From: Bacteroidia bacterium
GTDB taxonomy: Bacteria; Bacteroidota; Bacteroidia; B-17B0; Aurantibacillaceae
Length of the DNA stretch: 64,000 nucleotides
Reading direction: 5' to 3'
NCBI GenBank assembly: GCA_026414605.1
Contig: JAOAIP010000064.1
Span: forward strand, 48,898 to 112,897
Shown here: positions 27,240 to 35,966 of the stretch, piece by piece
How the letters are laid out: each line of letters starts with the position of its first letter
Numbering within the stretch: position 1 is the stretch's first letter
Position numbers and translations under genes: made by a program
Notes under the pieces: model-generated
Told to the model about the DNA's origin: nothing
Seen by the model: only the letters and a program-made list of their open reading frames with translations
Databases searched by the model: none

Positions 27240-27395
27240 TTTTACTTTGAACTTTCAACAAAAAGGGGCAATTATTGAGAATAGAAATTATCAGTCAATT
27301 ATAAAATACTCGTGTTGTATTGTGGCTTCAAATGATTTAAAGTTTTTTTATTAGAAAATCTATTGTCTTCAACTTTCAAATTTCAAATCACTACA
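27240..27395. repeat. TTTCAAC-type short repeats in the gap
   Basis: TTTACTTTGAACTTTCAAC (near 27240) and TTCAACTTTCAAATTTCAAA (near 27368) belong to the AAGTTGAA family. Nothing else is seen in the 203-bp gap. Confidence 0.5.
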
Positions 27396-27430
27396 TTGTT
27401 TGTACAAATACATTTGACAAGCACTTTTAC

Positions 27431-27817
27431 TTACTGAACATTTTGAGGTGTGTTATTGTATTTTGAAGGGCATTTCATCAAAATATCATCGGCTTCAAAT
27501 ACACCATTATTCATTTTTCCAATCACCACTATTTGTTCACTTTTTTCAAAATCTTGTGGTTTGCTTTTGTGTAAAACAACTTTTCTTTTTTCACCTAATT
27601 GGTCTATTAAATAAAACTCAAATCGGTCGGGGTTTTGTAAAGGATTGTAAATTTCTTTTTCAGTGGTATCTCTCTTTCCAACAATGTGAAATTCTTTGTT
27701 GGGTTGGCTTTCGGCTTCTTTGAAGTTAGAATAAGTAGCAGTGCTATTTAATGAAGTTAAAATGACGCCCACCGCAATGGCTATGAGAACTAATGCAATA
27801 ATGTATATTTTTTTCAT
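27431..27817 (-). CDS. ccmE: Cytochrome c maturation chaperone CcmE, CxxxY type
   Basis: A haem chaperone of system I cytochrome c maturation, anchored in the inner membrane and facing the periplasm. Of 128 residues, the membrane anchor is at 4-21 and a small OB-fold beta-barrel domain follows (FHIVGKRDT through VVIGKMNNGVFEADDILMKCPSKY). The haem-attachment motif is CPSKY, so a Cys stands where the E. coli protein has His in HxxxY. This is the CxxxY variant known from some bacteria and archaea. The gene is third in the run ccmC-ccmD-ccmE, 13 bp after the small gene. The apocytochrome ligase parts (CcmF, CcmH) are not in the window. Confidence 0.88.
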   Translation of the reverse strand: MKKIYIIALVLIAIAVGVILTSLNSTATYSNFKEAESQPNKEFHIVGKRDTTEKEIYNPLQNPDRFEFYLIDQLGEKRKVVLHKSKPQDFEKSEQIVVIGKMNNGVFEADDILMKCPSKYNNTPQNVQ

Positions 27818-27830
27818 AATGCTGTTGTGT

Positions 27831-27995
27831 TTATTCTTTGTCTTTGATTTTCTTTTCTAATTCTTGAAGTTTTTTATCTTGGATAAATAAATAAATACTC
27901 AATGCAATAAAAATCACAGATAGTACAGCAACAACTACATAAATTTTTCCGCTTTGCCTTAAAATATCTGCCATTTCAATAGTTTCGTTATTCAT
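27831..27995 (-). CDS. ccmD: CcmD-like small membrane protein
   Basis: A 54-residue frame with one membrane helix (KIYVVVAVLSVIFIALSIYL, about residues 17-36), followed by a charged C-terminal coil (QDKKLQELEKKIKDKE). Size, topology and position between ccmC and ccmE fit CcmD, which stabilises the CcmC-haem-CcmE complex. Its ATG overlaps the TGA of ccmC by 4 bp (ATGA), indicating translational coupling. CcmD proteins have almost no conserved sequence, so the name rests on context and topology. Confidence 0.75.
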   Translation of the reverse strand: MNNETIEMADILRQSGKIYVVVAVLSVIFIALSIYLFIQDKKLQELEKKIKDKE

Positions 27996-28660
27996 AAAGA
28001 TGAGGTTAAGTGTTGTTGAAGTGTTTTGATTCGTAACTTAATTTCTAATAGCCATATACTGAATAAAATCCATCCTAAAACAGCAGGATAAAAAACAATA
28101 CGCATATTATTGTTTAAATCATATTTGCTAAATGCAGGATTTCCGCCATTTCCAGGATGTAGAGAATCTGTAAGACGAGGTAGTATCATTATAAAAACCA
28201 TCATCATCACATACGCAAAGATATTGTATACTGCAGAAAGTTTGGCTTTTTTAATTTCATCATCAATAGAGTTGCGTAAAATAAAGTATGCAGTATAAAC
28301 AAGGATAGACATTGCAACGCCATTTAATTTGGGGTCAGAAAAAGTCCAATAGGTGCCCCAAGTTACTTTTGCCCACAGCATTCCTGTAATAATACCAGGA
28401 ATAGAAAAAAAGAAGCCAATTTGAGCCGCAGAAACACTTTTAAGGTCATTTTGTAAATCTTGATTACTTAAAAACTTTAAAGCATAGTAAAGCGATAAAC
28501 TCATTTGAAAAAGTAATACAAACCACATTGGCACGTGAAAATAAAGATTACGAATACTTTCATTGAGTATGGCTAAACGTGGCACATCATTAAGTAATCC
28601 AGCAATGATTGAAAATAAAATCAAAACTACTGACAATATCTTATACCACAAGTTTTTCAT
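27992..28660 (-). CDS. ccmC: Haem handling protein CcmC
   Basis: An inner-membrane protein that presents haem and loads it on CcmE. Of 222 residues, six membrane helices are at about 5-22, 35-60, 75-100, 112-130, 147-165 and 190-208. The tryptophan-rich periplasmic segment WAKVTWGTYWTFSDPKLNG (around 103-121) is the WWD-type haem-binding signature in its Bacteroidota form. Conserved His residues flank it (FHVPMW near 42, SLHPGNGG near 170). It leads the ccmC-D-E operon, and a TAGTTTTG -7 motif lies 8 bp before the ATG. Confidence 0.9.
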   Translation of the reverse strand: MKNLWYKILSVVLILFSIIAGLLNDVPRLAILNESIRNLYFHVPMWFVLLFQMSLSLYYALKFLSNQDLQNDLKSVSAAQIGFFFSIPGIITGMLWAKVTWGTYWTFSDPKLNGVAMSILVYTAYFILRNSIDDEIKKAKLSAVYNIFAYVMMMVFIMILPRLTDSLHPGNGGNPAFSKYDLNNNMRIVFYPAVLGWILFSIWLLEIKLRIKTLQQHLTSSL

Positions 28661-28667
28661 AATGGGG

Positions 28668-28675
28668 CAAAACTA
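28668..28675 (-). promoter_or_regulatory. -7 promoter motif for the ccmCDE operon
   Basis: TAGTTTTG on the minus strand matches TAnnTTTG, 7 bp before the ccmC start, implying a very short leader. Confidence 0.45.
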
Positions 28676-28789
28676 ATGATTATTATGATAAATTGTTTTT
28701 TGTTCGGAATTTTTAGCATTGTTTTGGAATTGCGTAGAATGATTTTGTTTCATTATTATTGAATGGCACACAGATGGAATAGATTTTAA

Positions 28790-28868
28790 TTTTTATCACA
28801 AAGAATATATCAGTAAAAAGTTTAATGTTTGAAAGTAGAAGGAATGTTTTAGTAAAAAAAACTTTCAA
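28790..28868. repeat. ~140-bp dispersed repeat, diverged partial copy
   Basis: ACAAAGAATATATCAGTAAA and GTTTGAAAGTAGAAGGAAT align with the copies at 3195-3335 and (inverted) 41221-41355. A CACACAGATGG piece lies just before it. Confidence 0.55.
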
Positions 28869-28869
28869 C

Positions 28870-29688
28870 TCATCCTATGATTCTTACTAATTCTTTAACG
28901 ATTAAACTCATTTTAGGTTCTTGTGCAGTGGCTACTTTTAATACTTCTTCGTGAGAAACATTTTCAACGTGACCTTCAATACCAAGGTCTGTGATGATAC
29001 TCATTCCAAATACTTTCATTCCGCCGTGTCGTGCTACGATTACTTCGGGGACGGTGCTCATTCCAACAGCATCTGCTCCCATTCTCCAAAAGCAGCGATA
29101 TTCGGCAGGGGTTTCAAAGCAAGGACCACTCACGCCCATATACACGCCTTCTTTTACACGGATAGTATGTTTTTCAGCAATTTGTTTAGCCAAATCTCTA
29201 TATTCTTTGCAATATGCTTCACTCATATCCAAAAAACGTGGTCCTAATTCGTCATAATTTTTTCCAATTAAAGGATTGGAAGGGAAAAAGTTGATATGGT
29301 CTTTGATAATCATTAGTTCCCCAAGTTGAAATTCAGGGTTCATTCCACCGGCTGCGTTGCTTACAATGAGTTTTTCAATACCGAGTTGTTTCATTACTCT
29401 TACAGGAAAAGTAATTTGTTTCATATCATAACCTTCGTAGTAATGAAAGCGTCCTTGCATTGCTAATACGGGCTTTTCAGCGAGATAGCCAATAATGAGT
29501 TGTCCTTTATGTCCTTGCACGGTAGATTGTGGAAAGTGAGGAATTTCAGAATAAGGAATAGTGTATTTGACTTCAATTTCTTTTACTAATCCACCAAGGC
29601 CACTTCCTAATATGATGCCTACTGTGGGTTGAAAAGATTGTATTTTACTTTGAATGTATTGAGCAGTTTGTTGAATTTGTTCTAACAT
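28870..29688 (-). CDS. Purine-nucleoside phosphorylase (trimeric, class II)
   Basis: Cleaves purine nucleosides with phosphate to the base and ribose 1-phosphate for salvage, in the cytoplasm. From ATG 29688 the protein has 272 residues, the usual trimeric PNP length. Motifs are GIILGSGLGGL (phosphate site), MQGRFHYYEGY, SNAAGGMNPEFQLGELMIIKDHIN, the base-binding Glu in FETPAEYR and DAVGMSTVPEVIVARH. A longer frame to 29784 would add 32 residues of unrelated sequence read from within lpxK, so the shorter start was chosen. Even so it overlaps the lpxK 3' end by 44 bp, so the genes are probably co-transcribed. Confidence 0.92.
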   Translation of the reverse strand: MLEQIQQTAQYIQSKIQSFQPTVGIILGSGLGGLVKEIEVKYTIPYSEIPHFPQSTVQGHKGQLIIGYLAEKPVLAMQGRFHYYEGYDMKQITFPVRVMKQLGIEKLIVSNAAGGMNPEFQLGELMIIKDHINFFPSNPLIGKNYDELGPRFLDMSEAYCKEYRDLAKQIAEKHTIRVKEGVYMGVSGPCFETPAEYRCFWRMGADAVGMSTVPEVIVARHGGMKVFGMSIITDLGIEGHVENVSHEEVLKVATAQEPKMSLIVKELVRIIG

Positions 29689-30772
29689 AATTAATGATTT
29701 TATTGTCAAATGTGTTTGAAAATGTTTGAAATGAAATTTCAATAGGTGCGACAAATATAGGGATATTAAAATGTTCTGTAGCAAAACTTTTTAACCGCAC
29801 TGCATCTTTTTCAGTAGTAATGATAATAGATGGGGGATATTTTTTTTGCCATTCCTTCCAAATGTCTTTAATTAAATCAAAATCTTTTTTAAGAAAACGA
29901 TGATGATCAGGATATTTTAAGTGATAAAAATGTTGAGCGTATTCTTTGATAATGATGGCTAATGGTTCAGGATGTGCAATGCCTGTAACTAAAATACAAT
30001 TGTATTGATAGAGTTGTTGAAAGATATTAATTTTTTGTGAGGGTTGATGAATATGATAGAGTGCAAGATATTCTATTTCACTAAAAAAAATAGGTTTGTT
30101 GGGGCAAACTTTATGGATATTATTTTCACGAATTTGGATTTCTGATTGATCAGTATTTTCGGGTGTTTTGCTAAATACTATGATATGACTTCTTTGGCAA
30201 CTGGATTTAATATCTCTAAGCGTTCCTAACGGAAATAATTGATCTTCGTAAAATGGATGATGAAATTCTGTAATGAGTATATTAAGATGTGCTTTTAAGC
30301 GACGGTGTTGAAAGGCATCATCAAGTAAAATAATTTGTGTATCGGGATAAAGTTTTAATATCTCTTGAATACCTTTGACTCTATCTTCACATACGGCAAC
30401 TACAACATCAGGATGTTTAAGTTTATACATTAAGGGTTCATCGCCTGTTTGCGAGAAATGATGATGTGGATCTACAACTAAAAAACCTTTGCTTATTCTA
30501 CCATAGCCACGACTTAATACTGCGATTTTGTAATGTGGCTTTAATAATTGTATGAGGTAGTTAGTATGCGGTGATTTGCCTACACCACCAAGATTAAGAT
30601 TACCTATACAAATAGTATAAACATTAGAAAATTGATAAGATTTAAAGATTCCTTTATCATACAACCAATGCCGAATATGTAAAATACTATTAAAAAAAAG
30701 ATGTATGATGTATAGAATGGGATAAAAAAGATAGTAAAGAATTTTTTTGTATGATATTTTTTTATAAGGCAT
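29645..30772 (-). CDS. lpxK: Tetraacyldisaccharide 4'-kinase
   Basis: Phosphorylates the 4' position of the lipid A disaccharide at the inner membrane. Of 375 residues, an N-terminal hydrophobic anchor is at about 10-35. The Walker A-type loop is GNLNLGGVGKSPHTNYLIQLL (about 57-77; the usual form has TVGGTGKTP). Other family motifs are SRGYGR, GDEPLMYKLKHP and LLDDAFQHRRL. A few positions differ from the E. coli consensus, but all blocks are present. It confirms a lipopolysaccharide outer membrane. The C-terminal ~15 residues are encoded in the overlap with the PNP gene. The peptidase gene ends 23 bp upstream. Confidence 0.92.
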   Translation of the reverse strand: MPYKKISYKKILYYLFYPILYIIHLFFNSILHIRHWLYDKGIFKSYQFSNVYTICIGNLNLGGVGKSPHTNYLIQLLKPHYKIAVLSRGYGRISKGFLVVDPHHHFSQTGDEPLMYKLKHPDVVVAVCEDRVKGIQEILKLYPDTQIILLDDAFQHRRLKAHLNILITEFHHPFYEDQLFPLGTLRDIKSSCQRSHIIVFSKTPENTDQSEIQIRENNIHKVCPNKPIFFSEIEYLALYHIHQPSQKINIFQQLYQYNCILVTGIAHPEPLAIIIKEYAQHFYHLKYPDHHRFLKKDFDLIKDIWKEWQKKYPPSIIITTEKDAVRLKSFATEHFNIPIFVAPIEISFQTFSNTFDNKIINYVRTNSTNCSIHSK

Positions 30773-30795
30773 TAGTTAGAAAATCAAAAAGTATT

Positions 30796-32946
30796 TTATA
30801 AATTTCTCAAAATATACTCGCACACTTTTTCCATAAGATGAGGGCGGTCTTTACCAATAACATTATGTTTGTGAGTAGGATAAACAAAATAATCTAACTG
30901 AACTCCTTTGTCAATAGCCGTTTTTAAGAGCATCATACTGTGTTGCCAAACTACTACATCGTCTTCTGCACCGTGAATAACTAATAACTTGCCTTTTAAG
31001 TTTTGAATATGATTCATCACATTGGTAGAAGTATAGCCATCAGGATTTTGTTCAGGGGTATCCATATAACGTTCGGTATACATTACTTCATAATATCGCC
31101 AATCAATTACAGGACCACCTGCTACGGCTACTTTGAATACTTCGGGATATTGGGTCATTATTGAACACGTCATAAATCCGCCGAAACTCCATCCAAATAA
31201 TGCCATTCGTGAGGCATCTACATATCTTAAAGATTTTAAATATTCAACACCAATCATTTGGTCTTTCATTTCTACTTCACCTAAATGTCTGAATGTGGCT
31301 TGTTCAAATGCTTTTCCACGAAATGGTGTACCGTGCCCATCAATCGTAAATACGATAAAACCTTTTTCTGCCATATAATGATACCACACTTCACCATTTA
31401 GCATCCAAGAGTTGGTAACTAATTGCAAATGTGGTCCATTATAGAGATACACTAATACAGGATATTTTTTGGTGCTGTCAAAATTAACAGGATAAAAAAT
31501 ACGTCCATATAAATCAGATCCATCAAAGGATTTTAATACTACGGGTTTCCATTTTCCTGTATTGTATTTTTCAAGTGGATTGGTGGCTTCAAAAAGTAAA
31601 GTAGATTGTTTGGTTTTCAAATTGGTCAAAACATATCTATTGGGCACATAGCAAGAGGAATAATTATCTACAATATATTCAGAATTTTCGTCTAATATCG
31701 CAATGTGAAATCCATCGTCTTTGGAAAGTTTTTCAATTTTTGCAGTTTGAATATCTACGCTGTAAATGTCTTGATTGATAGGTGATTCCGCATTTGCTAA
31801 AAAGAAAAGTTTTTTGCCATCTTTTGAAAAATCAATAATTTTCTTGACTTCCCAATTACCTTTAGTAAGTTGGCGAATGAGTTTTCCATTCAAATCGTAA
31901 AGGTATAAGTGATAGTATCCATCTCTATTACTTCTCCATATAAACTTATTAGGATCATTTTTCATAAAGAAAGCAGGGGTGAGTGGTTCAACATATTTAT
32001 CATCTTTTTCTTCAAAGATTGTTTTGACAAAACTTCCGTCAGAGGTCTTGTAAACATTTAGTTTCATATAGTTTTGATCTCTATTTAGCACTGCGATTAA
32101 GATAAATTCTTCATTGGGAGAAAAAGCGATGTTAGTTAAATATCTATAATCATCAGTGGGCTCTTGAATATAGATAGTTTTGCCCGTTTTTAAGTGATAA
32201 ATACCTACATACACTTTTTGACTTTTTTGACCAGCCATTGGATATTTGATGTTTTCACAAGTAGCAGGAAAATCTGTCCAATGAATGATAGGATATTCTT
32301 TAACTTCAGAATGATCTACTTTGTAAAATGCCATTTTTTCGGCACTTTCACTAAAAAATATCCCTTTTTCTATGCCAAATTCATTTCTGGATGCAGGATA
32401 ACCATACGTTAAATTAATGCTTCCATCTGTAGAAATAGCAATGTCTCTTTTTTGATAATGCAAAAACAAATTATTGTTTTTAGTATATGCCCAAATTGTT
32501 GGATTATTTGAAATTACAAGGTTTTCCAAAGAATAATCAGGATATTCAGAAGTATCGGGCAAGATATTTTTAAATTTTAAATCATAAATAAAATGTTTGT
32601 TTTTTAATGCAAAAGAAAATTGTAAAGAATTTTTATACCATTGGATATTAGGGATATTGCTTAATGTATCTTTTTGTATTTGTTTTATAGCCGAATTAAT
32701 TTGATGCAAATTGATTTTTTCTTCAATAACATTTTTCTTGCAATCATAGATGATGATGTTATCATTGAGAGAATAAGTTAATTTATTGTTACTTAAAAAT
32801 TGGATATTGTTTAACCTTTGTGGAGCAAGAGAAGTTCTACCTTTTAATACAGCATCTTTAATAGATAAAGAAAGTTTGTTTTGTCCAAAACAACATACAG
32901 TTGATATAATGATACTTGCAAATACTAATGTGTATTTATTTTTCAT
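30796..32946 (-). CDS. S9-family prolyl oligopeptidase (DPP-IV-like)
   Basis: A secreted or periplasmic serine peptidase that removes Xaa-Pro dipeptides. From ATG 32946 the protein has 716 residues with a signal peptide (MKNKYTLVFASIIISTVCCFG, then QNK). The N-terminal DPPIV_N eight-blade propeller spans about 35-475 and includes the Glu-type motif SESAEKMAFYKVDHSEV. The alpha/beta-hydrolase domain has the nucleophile in GWSFGGF, the acid in GAEDDVVVW and the His in PTHKHNV, with GTPFRGKAFE before them. All triad residues are present. It may feed dipeptides to the POT transporter at 24.3 kb (inference). It lies 23 bp upstream of lpxK on the same strand. Confidence 0.92.
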   Translation of the reverse strand: MKNKYTLVFASIIISTVCCFGQNKLSLSIKDAVLKGRTSLAPQRLNNIQFLSNNKLTYSLNDNIIIYDCKKNVIEEKINLHQINSAIKQIQKDTLSNIPNIQWYKNSLQFSFALKNKHFIYDLKFKNILPDTSEYPDYSLENLVISNNPTIWAYTKNNNLFLHYQKRDIAISTDGSINLTYGYPASRNEFGIEKGIFFSESAEKMAFYKVDHSEVKEYPIIHWTDFPATCENIKYPMAGQKSQKVYVGIYHLKTGKTIYIQEPTDDYRYLTNIAFSPNEEFILIAVLNRDQNYMKLNVYKTSDGSFVKTIFEEKDDKYVEPLTPAFFMKNDPNKFIWRSNRDGYYHLYLYDLNGKLIRQLTKGNWEVKKIIDFSKDGKKLFFLANAESPINQDIYSVDIQTAKIEKLSKDDGFHIAILDENSEYIVDNYSSCYVPNRYVLTNLKTKQSTLLFEATNPLEKYNTGKWKPVVLKSFDGSDLYGRIFYPVNFDSTKKYPVLVYLYNGPHLQLVTNSWMLNGEVWYHYMAEKGFIVFTIDGHGTPFRGKAFEQATFRHLGEVEMKDQMIGVEYLKSLRYVDASRMALFGWSFGGFMTCSIMTQYPEVFKVAVAGGPVIDWRYYEVMYTERYMDTPEQNPDGYTSTNVMNHIQNLKGKLLVIHGAEDDVVVWQHSMMLLKTAIDKGVQLDYFVYPTHKHNVIGKDRPHLMEKVCEYILRNL

Positions 32947-33098
32947 TGTTTTTATTTTTGCCTGCAATTTAGGGAATTTGAGAAATAAAGGCAATAGACA
33001 TAATTGAGATAAGCAAGATTTTTTAGCAAAATCAATAACTTAATCTTTAAATGTTGGAGTGTATAGAAAATAAAACAGATTCAACTCTAATAAATTTA

Positions 33099-34469
33099 TC
33101 AATAATGCAATTCTTCTATTTGATAAAGAGATGGAACTGTGGCTTTCCAATTATAGGTGTCTTTAAGTTTTACCAAAAAGGTTTCAGCGGCTTGCTTTTC
33201 ACCATGAACAATAAAAATTTTTTCAGGCGGTAATAGTATGTCTTTTAACCAATCAAGTAATTCACTTTGATCGGCATGTGCAGACAAACTATGTAAAATT
33301 TCTACTTTCATTTTTATAGGATAATATCTTCCGTAAATTTTTATTTCATGAACGCCATCTAATATCTTTCTTCCCCTTGTGCCTTCTGCTTGATAGCCCA
33401 CTAATAACAGTGTATTTTCTGGTTTTGTAATGTAATGTTGTAGATAACTCAATACTCTTCCGCCCGAAATCATCCCACTACCTGCAATAACTATTTTTGG
33501 AAAATGCGAATAAATAACTTGATAACTTTCTTTGATGTCTGAAACAATCTTAAACATTTTACACATTTCTGTGCATTCGTCTATTGATAATTTATGCCAA
33601 TCTGAAAACTTTTTAAAGACATTTAATACATCTGATCCCATTGGAGTATCAATAATAAAGGGCATTTCAGGAATTTCAAAAGATTTTCTTAATTGCCATA
33701 ATAAGTACATCAACAATTGTGTACGCTCTACTGCAAAACTGGGAATGATTAAAGATCCGCCTTTTTGAATCGTACTCATTATGATTTCTTTTAATCGGGC
33801 TTTGACATCTTCTTGTGGATGCAAACGATCGCCATAGGTACTTTCTATAAACAACACATCTGCTTCTTTGGGACGATGGGGTGGGGGCATCAATAAATCA
33901 TTGGTGCGACCAACATCACCACTGAATACCAATTTTTTCTCACCAAGTTTTACAGTTATGAAGCACGATCCAATAATATGTCCATTGGGTAAGAATTGCA
34001 CTTGAATGTCATCGCTCATGCTTATCCACTCTTGTATGGGTAAAGGTTCAAATCGTGAAATAATTTTCTCTGCATCATCAAGAGTATAAAGAGGTTTCGC
34101 AGGATGATGTTTGGAATATCCTTCTTTATTGGCTCTTTCGGCTTCTTCTTCTTGAATTTTTGCACTATCTTTAAGAACGATGGCAGCAATTTCAAGCGTT
34201 GGTGCAGATCCGTAAATTTTACCTTTGAATCCTTGATATAACAATCTTGGTAAATAACCGACATGGTCTAAATGCCCGTGTGTTAGAAGCACAAAATCAA
34301 TCTCACTAACATTAATAGGTAAATAATCCCAATTATGTTTTCTTAATTCTTTTAATCCTTGAAACAATCCACAATCAACTAAAAATTTTTTGTTGGGAGT
34401 ATCAATGAGATATTTTGAACCCGTTACTGTACCTGCAGCACCTAAAAAGTGAATAAATGCGGATGGCAT
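33099..34469 (-). CDS. Beta-CASP metallo-beta-lactamase-fold RNase-like protein
   Basis: A 456-residue cytoplasmic protein with the MBL fold and RNA-specificity domain, like CPSF-73/YSH1-type proteins. The zinc motif is LLTHGHLDHVGYLPRLLYQGF near residue 62, with further ligands in PNGHIIGSCF and FSGDVGR. The beta-CASP insertion has LFIESTYGDR and IPSFAVERTQLLMYLL. The C-terminal RMMBL block has the His of LHSLSAHADQSELLDWL and FIVHGE. These are complete, so nuclease activity on RNA is expected, though the target is unknown. The gene is monocistronic. Confidence 0.88.
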   Translation of the reverse strand: MPSAFIHFLGAAGTVTGSKYLIDTPNKKFLVDCGLFQGLKELRKHNWDYLPINVSEIDFVLLTHGHLDHVGYLPRLLYQGFKGKIYGSAPTLEIAAIVLKDSAKIQEEEAERANKEGYSKHHPAKPLYTLDDAEKIISRFEPLPIQEWISMSDDIQVQFLPNGHIIGSCFITVKLGEKKLVFSGDVGRTNDLLMPPPHRPKEADVLFIESTYGDRLHPQEDVKARLKEIIMSTIQKGGSLIIPSFAVERTQLLMYLLWQLRKSFEIPEMPFIIDTPMGSDVLNVFKKFSDWHKLSIDECTEMCKMFKIVSDIKESYQVIYSHFPKIVIAGSGMISGGRVLSYLQHYITKPENTLLLVGYQAEGTRGRKILDGVHEIKIYGRYYPIKMKVEILHSLSAHADQSELLDWLKDILLPPEKIFIVHGEKQAAETFLVKLKDTYNWKATVPSLYQIEELHY

Positions 34470-34604
34470 ATTTTATTTTTGCCTTAAAAGTACAAAATAA
34501 TAAATAGAATAGGGAATACGTAAAGGATTACAAAATCACTGATATAGCGAAGAGAAATAAAAGCAAAAAATGTTTGCACAAAAATTACTTAAACAATCAA
34601 ACCA

Positions 34605-35852
34605 CTATGGATTATTATTTGTATTAGAATTTTCATTTTGTTTTTTGAAAGCATCAAAATCAAATGACAAAGTAAATCGCCAAGTATTTTGCAAAGGATG
34701 ATTTCTATTAGCGACTGTTGGTACCAAATAAGAAGCATCTAATCCAAATACAGAATAACGAATTCCAAATCCAAACGTCAAAAATTGCCGCCCACCTTTT
34801 GTCTTGTGTTCATAAAAATAACCCATTCTAAATGCAAACATATTTGAATACCAATATTCAAATCCTGTAGAAGTATTGATTTCTCTTAATTCTTCTTGAA
34901 ATCCACCAGGAGCATCACCAAAGGATTGAAGTACCCCTTGAATAACAGGGACATTAGGATCTTTGCCGGCTAATATAATTTTTTTGCCTGTAGCAGGGTC
35001 TAAAGAATCGCCCATACCGTCGGCTTTTTTCAAATAAACAGGTGGCGTAGGAACTAATAGTTTGTTGAAATCCAAATAAAACCCTATGGTATTAAAATCA
35101 TCAAGGATGGTCTTCAAGCTACCACCTAAGCGAAGATTAGTGGGTATGAAATTTTTAGTACCTGTTCCATAATCAATTTTAGCCCCCAAGTTAGAAATTG
35201 ACAAGCCCGCTGTAGCAATGTTTTTCTTTTCACCTAAATCAAATTTTTTACTTCTATAATACATTGAAATATCTACTGCCACTGTTTGTCCTACTTTGGT
35301 AGGTTGTCCATTCACAGAATAACCACCTGTAAGGTTAGAATTGACATACCGAAACGCCATTCCCATAGAAAATTGAGGAGAAAGTTTTTGAGCATACGCC
35401 AAATCAATTGCAAACTCATTCGGTTTGAATTGACCAGTTGTATTCCCCATAATATCTGTAAAGGTGATATTACCTAATGAAAAATAACGCAAAGACATTC
35501 CCGCTACGCTCATTTTATTGATTCTTTTGTACCCACTCACATACGACAAACTAATATCGGGCACAAGGGTGCGAAGCCAAGGAGAATAAGATATTCCAAA
35601 GCCCATATCTTTTTCTACCATTGCTAATTTTGCACCATTCCAATGGATAGAATTCACATCAGGATCTGTGGCGGCTCCCACTTCGCCCATTCCGCCTTGT
35701 TTAGAATCAGGTCCAATAATTAAAAATGGCACTGCTGTAGTAATAGGATTTAATGCACCCAACAATTGAGAAGTAGTGAGTGTTTTAGAAGACGAACTTT
35801 GAGAAAATACAAGATAAGGTGAAAGCAAAAACAATAAAATACCAATACGCAT
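34605..35852 (-). CDS. porV: Type IX secretion system outer-membrane protein PorV
   Basis: PorV (LptO) collects T9SS cargo from the Sov translocon and delivers it to the attachment complex in the outer membrane. From ATG 35852 the protein has 415 residues with a signal peptide (MRIGILLFLLSPYLVFS, then QSS). The conserved N-terminal block is present (NPITTAVPFLIIGPDSKQGG, GEVGAATDPDVNSIHWNGAK), as is the barrel ending FRMGYFYEHKTKGGRQFLTFGFGI and WRFTLSFDF. An upstream ATG at 35912 gives 20 extra residues before the signal peptide and was rejected. The sorting-domain protein at 5.9 kb is a likely client. PorU, which often neighbours porV, is not here. Confidence 0.93.
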   Translation of the reverse strand: MRIGILLFLLSPYLVFSQSSSSKTLTTSQLLGALNPITTAVPFLIIGPDSKQGGMGEVGAATDPDVNSIHWNGAKLAMVEKDMGFGISYSPWLRTLVPDISLSYVSGYKRINKMSVAGMSLRYFSLGNITFTDIMGNTTGQFKPNEFAIDLAYAQKLSPQFSMGMAFRYVNSNLTGGYSVNGQPTKVGQTVAVDISMYYRSKKFDLGEKKNIATAGLSISNLGAKIDYGTGTKNFIPTNLRLGGSLKTILDDFNTIGFYLDFNKLLVPTPPVYLKKADGMGDSLDPATGKKIILAGKDPNVPVIQGVLQSFGDAPGGFQEELREINTSTGFEYWYSNMFAFRMGYFYEHKTKGGRQFLTFGFGIRYSVFGLDASYLVPTVANRNHPLQNTWRFTLSFDFDAFKKQNENSNTNNNP

Positions 35853-35966
35853 TTTGAAAAATTTTTGTGGCAATAATACAAATAAATTAAGATGAAAATT
35901 TGTGATCTTCATAAATTGTTTTGCTATGTAATTAAAAAATTTCTTTTTGAATATTTATGATTTTTT

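Noticed and set aside
29689..29784. Longer N-terminus for the purine phosphorylase
   Set aside because: The extra residues are read from within lpxK and do not resemble the family; the ATG at 29688 gives the standard length.
33099..34469. CRISPR-associated or defence nuclease
   Set aside because: The beta-CASP protein is a common stand-alone housekeeping-type RNase-like protein and no defence genes accompany it.
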